Assembly: GCF_947507565.1 (NCBI RefSeq) | Contig: NC_089191.1 | Span: 248,001 to 312,000, forward strand | Reading direction: 5' to 3' | Source: Oscarella lobularis | Lineage: Eukaryota > Porifera > Homoscleromorpha > Homosclerophorida > Oscarellidae | Length of the DNA: 64,000 nucleotides | Shown here: piece after piece, positions 23,580-36,978 of the stretch | Numbering within the stretch: the first letter of the stretch is position 1 | Layout: each line of letters starts with the position of its first letter | Made by a program: the position numbers and the translations under genes | Notes under the pieces: generated by a model | Databases searched by the model: none | What the model was told of the DNA's origin: nothing | Seen by the model: the letters and a program-made list of their open reading frames with translations, nothing else

Positions 23580-25945
23580 ATGAGCACCGACATCGATAGC
23601 CACGTCACGAGTCGATACCAAATCCAGAAACGCGTCGGGAAAGGGGTAATTCTGTCATCTTTTCCATATCCGGACCATCGAACGCTCGAATCTCCTTTTT
23701 CTAGGCGTATGGCATCGTTTGGAAGGCGATCGACAAGAAAACGGGCGAAATAGTCGCTCTAAAGAAGATCTTCGATGCGTTTCAGAACGAAACGGACGCT
23801 CAAGTGCCTCAAAAACGCCGTTTTTTTGTCTCATCGCGCTCGAATCGTTTCTTTTCTAGAGAACCTATCGAGAAATCATGTTTCTTCAGGTAAAACGCCC
23901 TCGTCGAACCAATCGACGACTTCGTTACTAATTCTTTCTCGCGAAAAGGAATTTGGTCATCACGAAAACGTCGTAAAATTATTAAATGTTATAAGGGCGG
24001 ACAATGATAAGGACATTTATCTCGTTTTCGAATACATGGGTAAAATCGTGATCAATTTAAAATTTTCAATTAAAACATCTAATTTTAGATACTGATCTTC
24101 ACGCCGTCATCAAAGCCAATATTCTCAAAGCGGTTCACAAGCAATATATCATGTATCAGGTAAACGAAGCGGGGGAGTTCAAAGGCGAAAAAATCAAATT
24201 TTCAATTTCTCCAGCTGCTCAAGGCAATTCGATTCATTCACTCAGGCAACGTCGTTCACAGAGACCAAAAGCCCAGTAATATCCTTCTAAATTCCGACTG
24301 TTTTATCAAGGTATGTACTCCAATATAATTAATAAATGGAACCCAACCTTGAGACCCCAATATCAATAATTATTTTTAGGTGGCTGATTTTGGCTTGGCT
24401 CGATCGGTCTCTCGATTTCACTACTCGTCTCACAGTAGCAGCATCGAAGGAATAAATCCAGCGATGACGGACTACGTAGCAACTCGCTGGTACCGCGCTC
24501 CAGAAATTCTTCTCGGCTCTCACAGGTAAAAGGAGAGAGATAAGTAGCACGTACTCTTATCCTATATATATAGATACACTAAAGGAGTTGATATGTGGTC
24601 ACTTGGTTGCATTCTCGGCGAATTGCTTCTAGGTAAAATATCCATCATCGTCACTTTAATTAATGATTTTTTTCTCTTAGGGAAACCTTTGTTTCCCGGG
24701 ACGTCGTCCTTTTCGCAAATTAATTTGATTATGGAAGCGCTGCCTCCGCCAACTCGCGAAGGCAAAACTTGAAAAAATCATAATTTTAATTTTTAAATAA
24801 TCGCAAATAGATATTGAGAGCATGAAAGCGCCCTACGCCCAACAGACCCTCAGTCAAATTAGACAGTAAGAACATCACATAGACACAAGTTCTATAAATC
24901 CTCTATTTATTTATTTATTTATTTATCAGTCGACGAAGACGTTCTCTGCACGACATCTTTTCTTCCTCGTCGCCTGACGCACTCGATCTGCTCAGCCGAC
25001 TTCTTCACTTTAATCCCAATAAGAGATTGACAGCTGAGCAAGCGTTGACTCATCCTTACGTAGCAAAGTACAGTATTTTGACCCCCGATAAATAATTTTT
25101 TTTTCATGTGAGTGTGTGAGCAGATTCCATCAGCCCGAAAACGAGCCCGTTCTTCGTCGCGACGTCGTGCTGCGTTTGGACGACAACGATCATTTGAGCA
25201 TAGAGGAATACAGAAAACAGCTGTATAAGGTAAAAGAAAAAAGACCAAGGATCTCTATTGTATTTTTTTTCTATAGGATATTGCTGAACGAAGAAAGGAA
25301 TTGAGAGAACGTCGTGAAGAAAGTATTAAAGTGGAGGAAAAACGAGAGGAAACGAAAGAGGCGGCGGCGACGACGGAAGAAATAGCGAAGGAGAAAAGTC
25401 CTAATCCGCCTGCTGAAGAAGCGTCTGCAGTTCTCTTTCAACGACGACTTCCGCATCCTCGTTCTCACGACAATGACGACGACAATCCATTTGTAATAAT
25501 AAAATTAGACGCGTCGCTTGATTATTTATAATCGAATGATGTTCTATCAGGTGTCGTCATCATCGTCACAAAAGCCGCCCATTGGACGACATCATCCTCG
25601 TTCGTCTAGTCTAAAAGCGACAGGTCCCGTCATAACGAGATCGCAGGACAAAGATCTCGCAGTCGTTAGCGCACGAATAGTAAATAAATCAATAACACGT
25701 GATTATAATAATCTTTAATTAATTATTTGCAGATTCCTCAACGTCGTCCGGAATCGGCACGAGACGTCGCTCGAAGGGCGGCAATGCAACAGCCGGGACC
25801 TCCCTCCCACGCGCAGCGACGGCCCTACGGAAGCGGCGGTGCGAACGCCGGGGGCCCACCTCGTCCGTTATACGGGAAAGCAACGCATACATTTGCTACC
25901 GTATCCAAATCGAGCCTCGAAGCACTTCGCGATAGAAGATGGTAG
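23580..25945 (+). CDS. MAPK15: MAP kinase 15 (ERK7/ERK8)
   Basis: Atypical MAP kinase linked to ciliogenesis and autophagy. Starts [30 protein letters not shown] (split by introns). Features: [36 protein letters not shown] (HRDQKPSN, characteristic of ERK7/8), [25 protein letters not shown] and the MAPK insert region. The activation loop reads [15 protein letters not shown] instead of the usual T-E-Y (24467-24475). A long C-terminal tail after the kinase domain (from about 25100) is charged, then Pro/Arg-rich, ending [24 protein letters not shown]. About a dozen exons. Confidence 0.93.
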
Positions 25946-26504
25946 AATAAGGACACTTTTTTTCTCTCTCGCGCGCGCGCGCGCGCGAATAGGCGTGTCT
26001 ACGTAGGTGGGCACTAATCGAATTTTAACTGACGTCAGTCGTCTAGCGGTCGACCAATAGCCGTCCGACGCTTGAATTGAAGCCACGCTAATATAAACGG
26101 AGGCCCCAGCGCGACGAACGTGTCCGCCGCGTCCGCACGTCCCGTCACCGAAGCGTCGATCGACCGCGGACGGAACCAAAAGAAAAAAGAGACGACTTCG
26201 GGGCGAGTTTTGCTACGGCGACAAAAGTAAGCTCCTTCGCGCCGTCGCCGTCGCGCCCGCGCGTAAATCGAACAAAGAAAGGCGACGCGGACACGAAAAC
26301 AGATATTATTATTCGCGCGACGCAAGCGAAAAACGTTTTTGCCCCCCCCTGCGCCGTGGCCAGCCCAAAGCAGGAGATCGATCCCCCGACGATCTATTTA
26401 TAGCCTAGCGCGCGATCGTCTTCGAGACCCACAGGCCAGCACACAGCCCGACGTGGCGCGTGGCTACGTAGGGCGGACGCAAGCGACTATTGTTATTCCA
26501 GGCG
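25946..26504. promoter_or_regulatory. Intergenic region MAPK15 / GREB1 with (CG)n run and CRE palindrome
   Basis: A run of alternating C and G (about 25969-25987) is capable of Z-DNA. A 12-bp perfect palindrome ACTGACGTCAGT (26028-26039) contains a full cAMP-response element. The GREB1 start follows an acceptor-like TTATTCCAG, so a 5' UTR intron is likely. Confidence 0.5.
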
Positions 26505-29500
26505 ATGACGGAGACCGGCGGCGGCGGCGGCGGCGCGCGCGGTGGAAAACGAAGCGGATCGACGCCCGATATTCATCGCGCCGTCGTTCAAGCTGCCGTT
26601 TCGGCGGCGATAGCGGGAGCCGCGGGCCAAGTGAGGCCCCCTCCCACTGTCGAGGTCAGCGGACTCTCGCCGACCCACTCACCCGGTACGTCCACTCTAT
26701 CGTCGTCGTTTCTAAAGCGAAATGAGTTTGTTTTTCGCGAAGATTCGCCGCAAATTGCTTCTTCGCGTATGCTCGAAGCATCCGGGCCATCGCCTCAATC
26801 GCAACAACAGCGACTCTCGTCGCCGCAACCGCAACAGCAGCAACATCACGGTATCGAAAAAAAATCAAACGTTTATTTATTTATTTATTTATTTATTGAA
26901 TTTAAAGAGGCGAGTCGAAATCGTCACGTGACGGGAAGCGGAAATGGTTCAGGCGGTCTCAATGAGATGGAAGACTATGCGTCAGTTGCCGTATGCACTG
27001 TTCCAGGTCAGTATCAATAATCAATAACTATTATTATTATTTCTTTTTGTTAGGTCGTTGCCAGTCGAATGGGGAATTGAGGCTAAGTCGTCTTCATAAT
27101 CAAGGGCAGAGAATCGATGTCCCGGATGGATTTTCTCTAGTTGGAATGCGTTCGCCTCAGCTAGGAAGCATCATGATATTGGCAGTAGTCGATAAACGGT
27201 AAATAAATAAATAAATAAATAAATTCAAATTCATATTTTATCGTAGATATTTACCTGATGATCAGACGGGATTTTCTTTGCAAGGATTCAGTGGGAATTG
27301 CGTGGGCTGCGGTCGACAGGGATTTCGCTATTTCACCGAATTCTGCCATCATTGCAACATGAAATTAACGACGCAGCCCAAAAAGCAAAAGCACATTCGC
27401 TTCTACGTCAATTGTTCGCCCCAGGGAACGCTAACGCGCGGCGAACCGATTCTATGGAGAGGTCCGTAATCAATATTTCCAAATTATTATTAATCTTATT
27501 TTTTTTGTAGCGGAATCGAGGAGGAGAACGAGTGGAACTCCGGCGGTGAATTTGTCTCATTTGTCGGCTGTATTTCAGCAACATCATCAGATGCGTCACA
27601 GCCCTTCGCAGAGTCCACCCGATCATCACGTGAGAGTCGACGATTCCGCTACAGGAACCGCCTATGAAATGGAAACAGGTACGCACACATCATTCCTCCA
27701 CTCAATAAATAAATAAATAAATAATTAGAGTATCCAGGTCAAGACAATGACGCAAGACAAGCGTCACAGCCAAAGAGAATGAAATCAGAGTACGAAGATC
27801 AACCAGACGGAGTCCCATGTGGTCAGAAAAAAAATATAGATTATTATCCTAATCCGTATTTTTCTCCCTCGCGCGTGTGTAGGTTCCATGCTTTCGGCGG
27901 CGGGCACAAACTACGTCACAGGCAGACCGCCGCCGCCTTCAAAACAATCCGAACTCAATCTCCTCCAGCCGTCGCATCGCTCGCGAAGTTCCGACTATCT
28001 CCGCACCCCAATGGGGGGCGGACCTACAGTCTCCATAGCAACCGTCGCAACGACAACAACGACAACGAATCAATCGAAACGAGCGTCCCTTGCCGGACCC
28101 CTCATCACTCTGCAAGACGTCTCCGAAGACATTCAACAACGACGTCGACTCAACATGGTCAGTCGTGTTCTCTCACCTGACATTGATCTACAGACGTCAT
28201 CGTCGACGTCATCGAAGCCGCTGCGAAGTCAATCGCTTACGAAACCGTCCTTTTCTCATTATTCGTCGACGAGTTTGACGGCGGCGGCGGCGTATCGTAG
28301 CAACGCGGCCATTCAACGTCGACTTCCGGCTAAACCGGTTTTACTTTCCTGTCAAGATGCGCCGCTTCACGTCAAATTTCCTCACGTGATTATAAGCAAT
28401 TTGCTACAGGGCTGTTTCGCCACGTCGCCTAAGGGAACGGAAACGCGAGAATCGCCGGATCGAGACGACGGTGCCGCCGCCGGTGCCGCCGCCGTCGCCG
28501 GAAGTCTCGTTTCGCTTCCAAGCGAAGCATTGGCTCTTCTCATCGTCAATTATTTCGCTTCCCTACCGGAATCCGATCTCGTTCAACGCGAATACGTTCA
28601 AGCGATGATCTATAGCGCGCGTCACGGCGAAGGGGCGTGGGCGAAACAGCACGTGAAACAGCAACATTCCATGCTTCTTACGCACACCCAATTGCCCTTT
28701 CTCGCTCGTCTCACCGCCTACGCGTCTCAGGGTCGAGTTCTCGTCATTACGGCGCCGTCCATTGGCGAAGGCGTCGAAGCGGCGCTCACTAAATTAGATA
28801 CTGTTCAACATCTCCCGGATTATGTCATCATATTGCAAGCGTCCAAATATTGGTCTATTGAAGTGGGCGTGCTCGTCGTCAATCCCGTTCAATCGCGCGC
28901 GCTAGCCGAAGCCATTGCTCAAGATGCGGGCGTCGACCCGGAAACCGTCAGCCAAGCGCCCGTACGCGAACGTCAATTCGTCAATCTCATTGCACACGGC
29001 ATTGGCGCGATTCCCGGATTAAATCCGGGACTCGATTCATTTTTGAAACAATTTGCCGCCAATTTGGCGTCGAATCCGAACGGCGACGCCTTCTCGCCGT
29101 TCAGCGAAGACGAACTCGATCTCATACAAGAGGAAGACGTTTCGCGCACGCTAGAACGCATTCGTCCCCACGCGGAACTCTTCGCGCACGCGGCGGAAGC
29201 GACGGTAACGCGCGCTAGCCAAGAAGCGCTCGCCGGGCGACTCATGACTCGCATACGGGTTCTCTCCGACACGTGGCCACGTCATCTGGATTTAAGTCGA
29301 TTTCGCGGCGGGGTGGAACTCGTTGTCATGGTTCCCATGGATCACGCTCTCTTTCATCAGACCGTTTCTCGTCTTCGAGCGTCGTATATTCTCGTTCAAT
29401 TGGGACTCGTTTCCGACGCGGCGGCGAATACGTACGAAGCGGCGGCACGTTACGTCATCAAGGGTCGTTATCATCCGGAGGAGTCGGCGAAATTCGTCAA

Positions 29501-32500
29501 ATTCGTTTCGCGCGTGCGTAAAAATCCGACGACGCTTTTTCTCGTCGTTCAAGATGCCGCCCATCTCGGCTTGGGAAAGTACGAAGGCGAGCCGGCGAAT
29601 CACGTCGTCGTGGACACGCGACTCAACTGCAAGGATCTACTCGAAGCCGATAACGTCATTGCTTTGCTCGTGACGTCGATGCCCTACGCATTGCAACACT
29701 GCTCATCTCGCGTTAGCCCGGACAACGAAGTTCATTGGGACGATGAAATGGATGCCGTCAGCGGGGGCGGGGGCGGGGGCGGGGGAGGTAGCGGGTTTAG
29801 CGCCGCTTCCGCTGTCGCTTCGGCGGAAAAAAAGAAGAGTGTTCCCTCCGTCGCCGGTGCCGCCGCCGGTGCCGCCGCCGCCGCCGGTGCTTCGTATATT
29901 GGACTGGCGGAGTGTCTTGGCGCGATGAATAATTCACGGCAACCGCAGTTCGTTCGACAGGATGACGAGTTTGAAGATGCCGTCTATCGTCAGTGCTCCG
30001 ACGTCAAGTGAGCAGCATCAAAATAATCAATAATTAATTATTGATTATTCTCTCTTCTCCCTCCTAGTTGTTACGATTTGAGTGAGAGTGAAATTCGAAC
30101 GGCTCTACTCGTCCGAAACTACGTTTCCGGCATGCTATTGGCCATCGATTCGTCGTGCTTGCCGGCGGAACACTATCCGAGTCCTCTCACCGCTTCTCTA
30201 CTCTCCGATTTAATTCGACGACCCGACTCACTCGAAGACGGCCTTGGCTGTTCCGTCCTCATTCGCGTTCCCTTTCTCCGTCTCGCCAAATTCATGCACA
30301 AACGTCTAACGAACGCGCGCGACATGCTCGGACTCAAATTCCGCTTCGACGTCATTCTCGACGACGGCGCGACCGAACTCAACGTCGGCGAACACTATCT
30401 CACTCGAATGCGCCGTTGGCGTTTCACCGAAACAGGTAAGAAGGAAACCACGTGGCTTGTTGCTAGGTAACGGTTACCATGCAGACGAAGCGGAAGCGGA
30501 GAATTGGACGCCGCGATCCTATTCCGATCTCGAAGGTCTCCCGTGTATTATTATTTATACGGGGGTAAATCGCATAGGAAACACGTTTCCACGGTAATGA
30601 AAGCCTAGTTTATATATGTATATGTAAAAGATTGGGTCTCTAGATCCGTCAAGTATTACGATCTTCGCGCGACGAATATGCCCACGTGTACGCGCGCGGA
30701 ATTGGAGCAAGAACTCGGTCTCTGTTATCATTACGACGTCGCGCCATCGTCGTCGTCCGGCGGGGGCGGGGGCGGGGGTGGGGGGTCCAAATCGTCGTCC
30801 TTGTCGTCTCTCTTGCATTATTACGTTCCGCGCTCGCTCTATCATCTTCTCCACACGCCCGTCAATCGCGTTCACGAGAAACGTCTTCTCCTATGTCCCG
30901 ATCCCCAGACGACGTGGATACTAAATGTCGATCGGCCGCCTTTGATGGCCGGCTGCTCCGTTCGCAATCAATCGCTCTATTATCGCTCGTGGACGCAGCC
31001 GCGTAAAACGCACTACGATTTCGGACGCTCGTCGACGTGGGTCGCCGGCGACGAGTCGATGCGAGCGCAAATCGGCGTTTTTCGCGACGGAAAAGAAGGA
31101 TTTCATCCGCGACGACTTCTCCTATCCGGTCCGCCACAGGTTAGTCAGAATTTAATTTCGAGTCGATTCGCGCTGTTTTCGAATTAAAACGACGCGTTTT
31201 TGACGTCATTTGACTGCAGTCAAATGACCTCTTCGTGCCCGGATGTACCTATGTTTTTTCTCGTTGATAGATCGGTAAGACGAACGTCTATTTCTGCTTG
31301 GCGCGACTGCTTCACTCCGCTCTGAAATCGTACCAGGAAGTTGAAGTATACGACGATGCTCCTCTCATCGATTTGGAGCCCCAACGTCCTTCCATGTTCA
31401 AAGGCGTCTTTCCGCCTTATCCGGCTATTCACTCCGTCCCGTGCGACCTTTCCACGGGTCTCGTCGCAATGAACATAGCCGTCAGTCCCGTCGCTTGGGA
31501 AAAACGCGCTACCTCGGTTACCACGACAACAACAGATCCCGTATCAGACGAAGATAGAAGACGGGATTCCGAAGCGGCGCGCGTTCTCGCGAGTCTATCG
31601 AGTGCCGCGATAACGGGCGGCGGCGGCGGCGGCGGCGGAAGTGCCGTCGAGTCGGACGAAGCGGCGGCGGACGGCGACGCAAGCGAACGTCGCGGATCGT
31701 CGCAATCCGACGTATCGGCGTCTAGCGCGCGCACGGCGGTGCCGTCGATCGTCCGAGCGCCGCTCGTCGACGCTTGGGGCCGTCTCGTTCGCAAGACGAT
31801 ATTTCTCACGATGGCGCACACGTGTAGTTACGACGCGTTTCATCGAAGCGAACCGTGTCGCGTTTATCGCGAAGGCGTCGTCGGATCGACGAGCGCGCCG
31901 CCGCCGCCGTCGTCGTCGCGAGGTCGATCGAGTGGCCGCGCGAGTTCCGCTTCTCTAGCCCCGTTTCAATACACGCTCGTCGTCGACGGCGGCGAAGCGG
32001 TGACGCTGTATTGGCACGTGCCGCCGTCGTACGAAGCGTTTTTTTGCATTAATGACGGACGACAGACGATGGCGAGTCTGCGTCTGCCGCTTCTTGCCGA
32101 AAGCGGGCTCGCTTTGCCGGCCGACGATTGCCTCGTGCGCGCCGTTCGCACGCCCGTTTTCATTCCGACGTGCGGCCGATATGAACACGGGTTATTGAAT
32201 TTGTATTATTCCATGAATCAGTCGACTCACGTCGCTGTTTTGGTGGTGAAGCAGTGCGAATTGGCCTTCTATGCGCGCTGTTGGCCCAATCATATTATCA
32301 TGGCGTTGCCGTCGTCGGCGGATCAGTTGGGAATCGGCGCCGCTCGATATTGGATTAAGCGTTTTGCGACGCAGAATTTGCAAGTGGAGCGAGATCGTTG
32401 GCGAAATATGGACGGCTTCGCGGGGAAGGGCTACGTGTGGCCACTTTTGCTTATGATCGATGATTCTATTGTCATGTGGAAGTGCATTGGGTCAAAGTAA

Positions 32501-33487
32501 GTTGGGGGGAGGGAGAGAGGGGGGGAAGAGAATAATCAATATAATTAAATACGTATATCTTATAAGAGAATAATCATTATAATATTTAATTAAATACGTA
32601 TATCTTATATAAGATATTTTCTCTTTTCTCTGCGTAGAGATCGCAAGGAGACGGTCGTATCGCTCTGCGACGTTCTCACTCACGTCGAACAGGACCCCCA
32701 CGTTCTTTCCTACGGCATGATCGGCTTCCTTCAATGGCACAGCGACCTGAGCCGCTCAATGAACCGCGCCACGTTCGCCCACGCTCAAATTTCCCCCGGC
32801 GCTCTTCTCCTCAATCTCGAACGCGCTCTCCACGTCGACTACGATCCCTTCAGCTACGGCGCCGAGCAGCTCGACTTCAACGTGCGCTGCGGTCTCGCCG
32901 GCGTCGTCATGTGCCGCTATCGTCACTTCGCCTTCGTGCGCAAACGCATCGCCGTCGGCGGCGCAACCGATTTCGCGCTTCCGACGACAAACGACTCCTT
33001 AGACGTCAGTCGATTGGCTTGCGCTCCGGACGCCGTCAGCGTTTCGCCCGTCCAAGCGCCGTCTCACTATCTCATGCAGAAATATCTCGCTCTCGCCGCG
33101 TCGACGCTTTTTCCCGTCGCTAACGAGTCGCCTGATCATCCCGTTCTCGTTCCCGGTCGTTATGTTAATCTCGGTCCTAATATTACCGTTTTTGTATTGA
33201 ATCCCAAAGGGCCGGCGTCTTCTGCTTCGTTGGCTTCGGTCGTTTTTGGCGGTTTGTTACTCTATTTTGTCGATAGTCGTCTCACCGCCGCGCATCTGCG
33301 TAATTTGAAGTTTGTGAGCGGCGCGAAACTCTGCTTGGTGTGTCGAGATCGGACGGCGTTGCGACAGGAAGTGGCGCGTTTGGAAGTCGAAGATATGTGG
33401 CGATTGCGTTTGCGCGACGAATTTCAGACGGCTAGTCCGGCGGGAAGTTCTCCTCTCTTCTTTTTAACGGGAACGTATTGTCCTTAG
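26505..33487 (+). CDS. GREB1: GREB1/GREB1L homologue
   Basis: Largest gene of the window. In vertebrates GREB1 is an estrogen-receptor cofactor and has been assigned a glycosyltransferase-like (TAGT) region. The N-terminal signature is clear: [20 protein letters not shown] and [15 protein letters not shown] (27278-27410). The middle exon (27890-30008) covers a long Ser-rich linker, then [11 protein letters not shown] and [12 protein letters not shown]. Later blocks are [91 protein letters not shown] and the end [19 protein letters not shown]. About ten exons. Chosen start is ATG 26505 ([14 protein letters not shown]); an upstream in-frame TTG is not needed. Low-complexity Gly and Ala runs are inserted at several points. 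Confidence 0.93.
30022..30049. repeat. 28-bp perfect palindrome inside a GREB1 intron
   Basis: The intron at about 30009-30067 contains a perfect self-complementary 28-bp sequence with centre TAATTAATTA. In RNA it would fold into a 14-bp stem covering half of the intron. Confidence 0.95.
32530..32615. repeat. Tandem duplication within a GREB1 intron
   Basis: Two copies of a 45-bp unit; the core is a 23-bp exact repeat beginning TAATTAAATACGTATATC, at 32542-32564 and 32587-32609. The preceding AGAGAATAATCA is also repeated. Confidence 0.93.
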
Positions 33488-33672
33488 GATTTAGTATCAG
33501 AAAAAAAAAAAACCTTCTCCCTATTATTAAAAAAATTTTTTGGTGTGTTCGTTTTGATGAGACAAAAAGGCTGCTTTCACGTCCGCGTTTCTTTTCAATG
33601 TGCATGCACAGATTAATAAAACGTATTTATTAATTTCATACGGGATCACGATCTCGAACTCCCCGTAAACGC

Positions 33673-35289
33673 ATGGCGTTCCTTGGTCGCACCGCCGCCA
33701 CGGGCGCTGGCCTCTTTGCAGGAGGAGCAGCTGCAAGTCAAGCTCGTCGCGACTTCGTCGAAGTGACGCAGCCACCGGACGACAGCATCACGTCGGTTCG
33801 TTTCAGTCCAAAGGCGAATTTCCTCGTTGCAACGTCGTGGGACAACAACGTAGGGCGTATAATCGTCGCAATTGGGTCTAAATCTTTTCTATTTAGGTAC
33901 GCTGCTGGGAAATTCAGGAGCAACAAGGCCAGTCGACTCCGAGAGCGCAGCAATCGCATTCGGCGCCCGTTCTTTGTTCCTGTTGGCACGCCGTAAGCAC
34001 GGAAGTCGTCACGTGACAATATATACGATAGGGAAAATAAATCTTAGGATGGAACGAAAGTCTTTACGGGATCGTGCGACAAAATGGCGAAATTGTGGGA
34101 TTTGAATTCGAATCAGTCGATCGCCGTCGCTCAAGTTCGTCGTCAAATATAATTTATGACGTCATCACGACGTTTTTCTCTCTCTAGCACGATGCTCCTA
34201 TCAAGACGGTGAATTGGATTCAAACTCCTTCGTACAGTTGTTTGATGACGGGCAGCTGGGACAAGACTCTCAAAGTACATTTCCATATATGGTAGTTTGA
34301 AAATATATTGGATTTTTTCTCTCCAGTTTTGGGACGCAAGATCGCCCCAGCCATTGACAACGCTACAACTTCCGGAACGAGTCTACTGCGCCGACGCGGT
34401 AAATATTAGAAATTAATCATATCTTTTTAATTAATGTTTTGGGCTAGGATTATCCCATGGCTGTTGTTGGAACTGCAGGCCGGCAGATTATTGTCTATCA
34501 GCTCGAGAATCAGCCGGCTGAATTTAAGAGAATGGAGTCACCTCTAAAATACCAGGTAGATTATTAATTAATTATTATTTGTAGACTTTGATCTGGATTT
34601 TTTTCTCTCTCAGCATCGCTGCATTTCAACGTTTCGCGATAAGAAGACGAATTCTCCTGTTGGTTTTGCGGTCGGTTCGATCGAAGGTCGAACAGCCATA
34701 CAATACATTGCACCTTCTCAACCGTTAGTAGCAAAAAACGCGCTAGGCAAAATCTCATTTTTTAATATAGAAAGGATAACTTTACGTTCAAGTGTCACCG
34801 AAGCAGCGACTCGGGCTCCGTTCAAGATATTTATGCCGTATAAAAATTATTTCTTTTTTTGCTACATGTATGTATAAGATGGATTTCTTCTTCTAACTAA
34901 GGTCAATGACATTGCTTTTCATCCTGTGCACGGTACTCTGGTTACTGTGGGATCTGACGGAAAATTTAGCTACTGGGACAAAGATCAGAGGACGAAACTA
35001 AAGGTTTGATGCACACATACACTCCTGATTAATTTTTTCTCATTTTTTTGGGTTCTAGACTGGTGATGCATTGCCTTTGCCCTTGGTGTCATGTGGGTTC
35101 AATTTCAACGGGGAATTGCTTGCCTATGCAGCTAGTTATGATTGGTCAAAGGTACTACGAAAAAGTCAGATATATATTTTAATTAAGGAGAAATCTTTTC
35201 AGGGTCATGAACATTTTGATCCGTCGAAGAAAAATGCCATTCTACTTCGAAAGTGCAGTGAAGAACTAAAGCCCAGAAAGAAAAAATAA
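33673..35289 (+). CDS. RAE1: mRNA export factor RAE1 (Gle2), WD40 protein
   Basis: Seven-bladed beta-propeller that binds the NUP98 GLEBS motif at the nuclear pore and acts in mRNA export and spindle assembly. Starts [20 protein letters not shown], then [20 protein letters not shown]. Further blocks: [22 protein letters not shown] (with codons split by introns), [101 protein letters not shown] and the conserved end EELKPRKKK. About nine exons. Full-length. Confidence 0.96.
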
Positions 35290-35360
35290 ATAACGGCTTG
35301 GGCTTTCGCTTTCTAATGTACCATCCTTATTAGCGTGCGCTAACTTACCATAACAATTCC

Positions 35361-36978
35361 ATGGCGTCACCAGATAGCATTCGTCTCGTCAGATCGACTA
35401 TCGAACGCAGCGCTGGTGGTCATGTGAGCGGCGGAAAACTCGCCAAGACGACCGGTTCGTTGTTTCGGGGCCGTAGAGCCAAGATCATCGCGTTGCTAGG
35501 TAACCGCTTAATCAGAGCAAGCGAAAGCGGCACGATTCCGAGCAAATATCAAACGTATTTCTACGAGAACACGGAGAGGAAGGGTTTTTCGACGAAAACG
35601 CCGCGATTCGCCGACGCAGCGACTTTGGTTCGACGTTTTCGGTCGCGCCAATGCGATCGCGATGACCGATCTCTTCTAGAATGAGAATCCCGGACCAGCC
35701 GCATACGCTGTATCGTGGAGAGATCGTCAGGAGTCGTACTCGACGCGCGGAACGGGAGGATTCGCGTCCAAGGTCAGTATTAAAGAAAAGTTAGTCAATA
35801 AATAATCAGAGATGATATTTCGATACGATAAAGACGAGAAGATTTCATAGACAAAAGGTCGGAAGTGACGTAGGACCGGGTAAAAAATCAATTCAAAAAT
35901 ATGAAATTATATAATTATAAAATTCTAGTTTCGTATGATCCCACTCCCACACTTCCTGGCTACAATAAACCGGGAACAAGTCGGTGGGTACAAAGCAACG
36001 AAATTAAATTAAATATCTCAATTCCATTATTCAAATCTTAGGAATTTTTGTCCACCAATTGCAGTAGAACGCAAAGGAAAATTTAACAATCCAGCACCCA
36101 ATGCATACTCGGTTCAAAGAGTCCATCTCTTTTAATTATTTAATTAATTCCTTTATTATTATTAGGTTGAGAAGGCGAGACAGGGGCCTGGACATAATGC
36201 GGCAGCTCAATCTTCATTCAAATCAACGTAGGAATATTTTCTACTTAATTAATGTGGGGTGAAAATTCTAGTTCTAATTTATAGAACGAGAAGAAGTCTT
36301 TATGATCAATTCAAACAGGGGAATCCGTCCCCATGTAAATCTCCAACGCATTCTTTAGCTATTATTTGTATATCTCTTCTAGGTCACTACATCGTTAGAG
36401 ACGATATTCTGCACAAATCGTGCGCCGTATCGACGTCAGGATTCAAATCCCAAACGCAAAGAACAAGCTTTATGGGATCATCAGTAAAAAGTCGAAACTA
36501 AAAAATCAGATCAATTATTTCTCGCCACAGAAAAACCCGGGCCCGGGTTCCTATGATCCATTCGAAAAGAGACCTGAAACAGTCTCCAAGCAAATATTAC
36601 CGTAAGAAAGACTCAATATTAATTTAACGTGAATTTTTAATATGCACATACATATTAAGGAGAAGGTGTTATTTGAATTTTTCGGCTCCCGCCATGCCAA
36701 TGCCTGGTCCACCAGCGTCACCTGGCCCTGGTCATTATAATGTTACTCGTTTTAATGAGCCTGAGAAAGAGGTTAGCTCTGGAGCCGTGTTTCGATCCAG
36801 AACGAGTCGGTGGAATAGTGAGACGATGAAGGGCGATTGTGCACCGGGACCAGGTAGAAAAAAGAAGGGAATTTCTAGCATTTTCTGATTTAATTTGTAT
36901 ATTTTTTTAGGCGCTTATCGTCCACGTGCTGGCGGGAAACAGTCTTTTATATTCAATTACTCAAATAAATGGGTTTAA
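35361..36978 (+). CDS. STPG1: Sperm-tail PG-rich repeat protein 1 (STPG1/MAPO2 homologue)
   Basis: STPG1 proteins carry SHIPPO/PG-rich repeats found in ciliary and flagellar microtubule proteins; mammalian MAPO2 is linked to apoptosis. Visible repeats: ENPGPAAYAVSW, PTLPGYNKPGT, NPGPGSYDPFEKRPE, SPGPGHYNVTRFNEPE and a final PGPGAYRPRAGGKQSFIFNYSNKW. The segments LNFSAPAMPMPGPPASPGPG and FRSRTSRWNSE match STPG1 closely. Start ATG 35361 lies 71 bp after the RAE1 stop. About eight exons; the exact join of the middle ones (35780-36230) is uncertain. Confidence 0.85.

Noticed and set aside
25271..25468. Minus-strand Phe/Arg-rich ORF
   Set aside because: Antisense shadow of the charged MAPK15 tail.
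35498..35515. A 16-bp intron in STPG1
   Set aside because: The frame is open through it, and the size is physically implausible.
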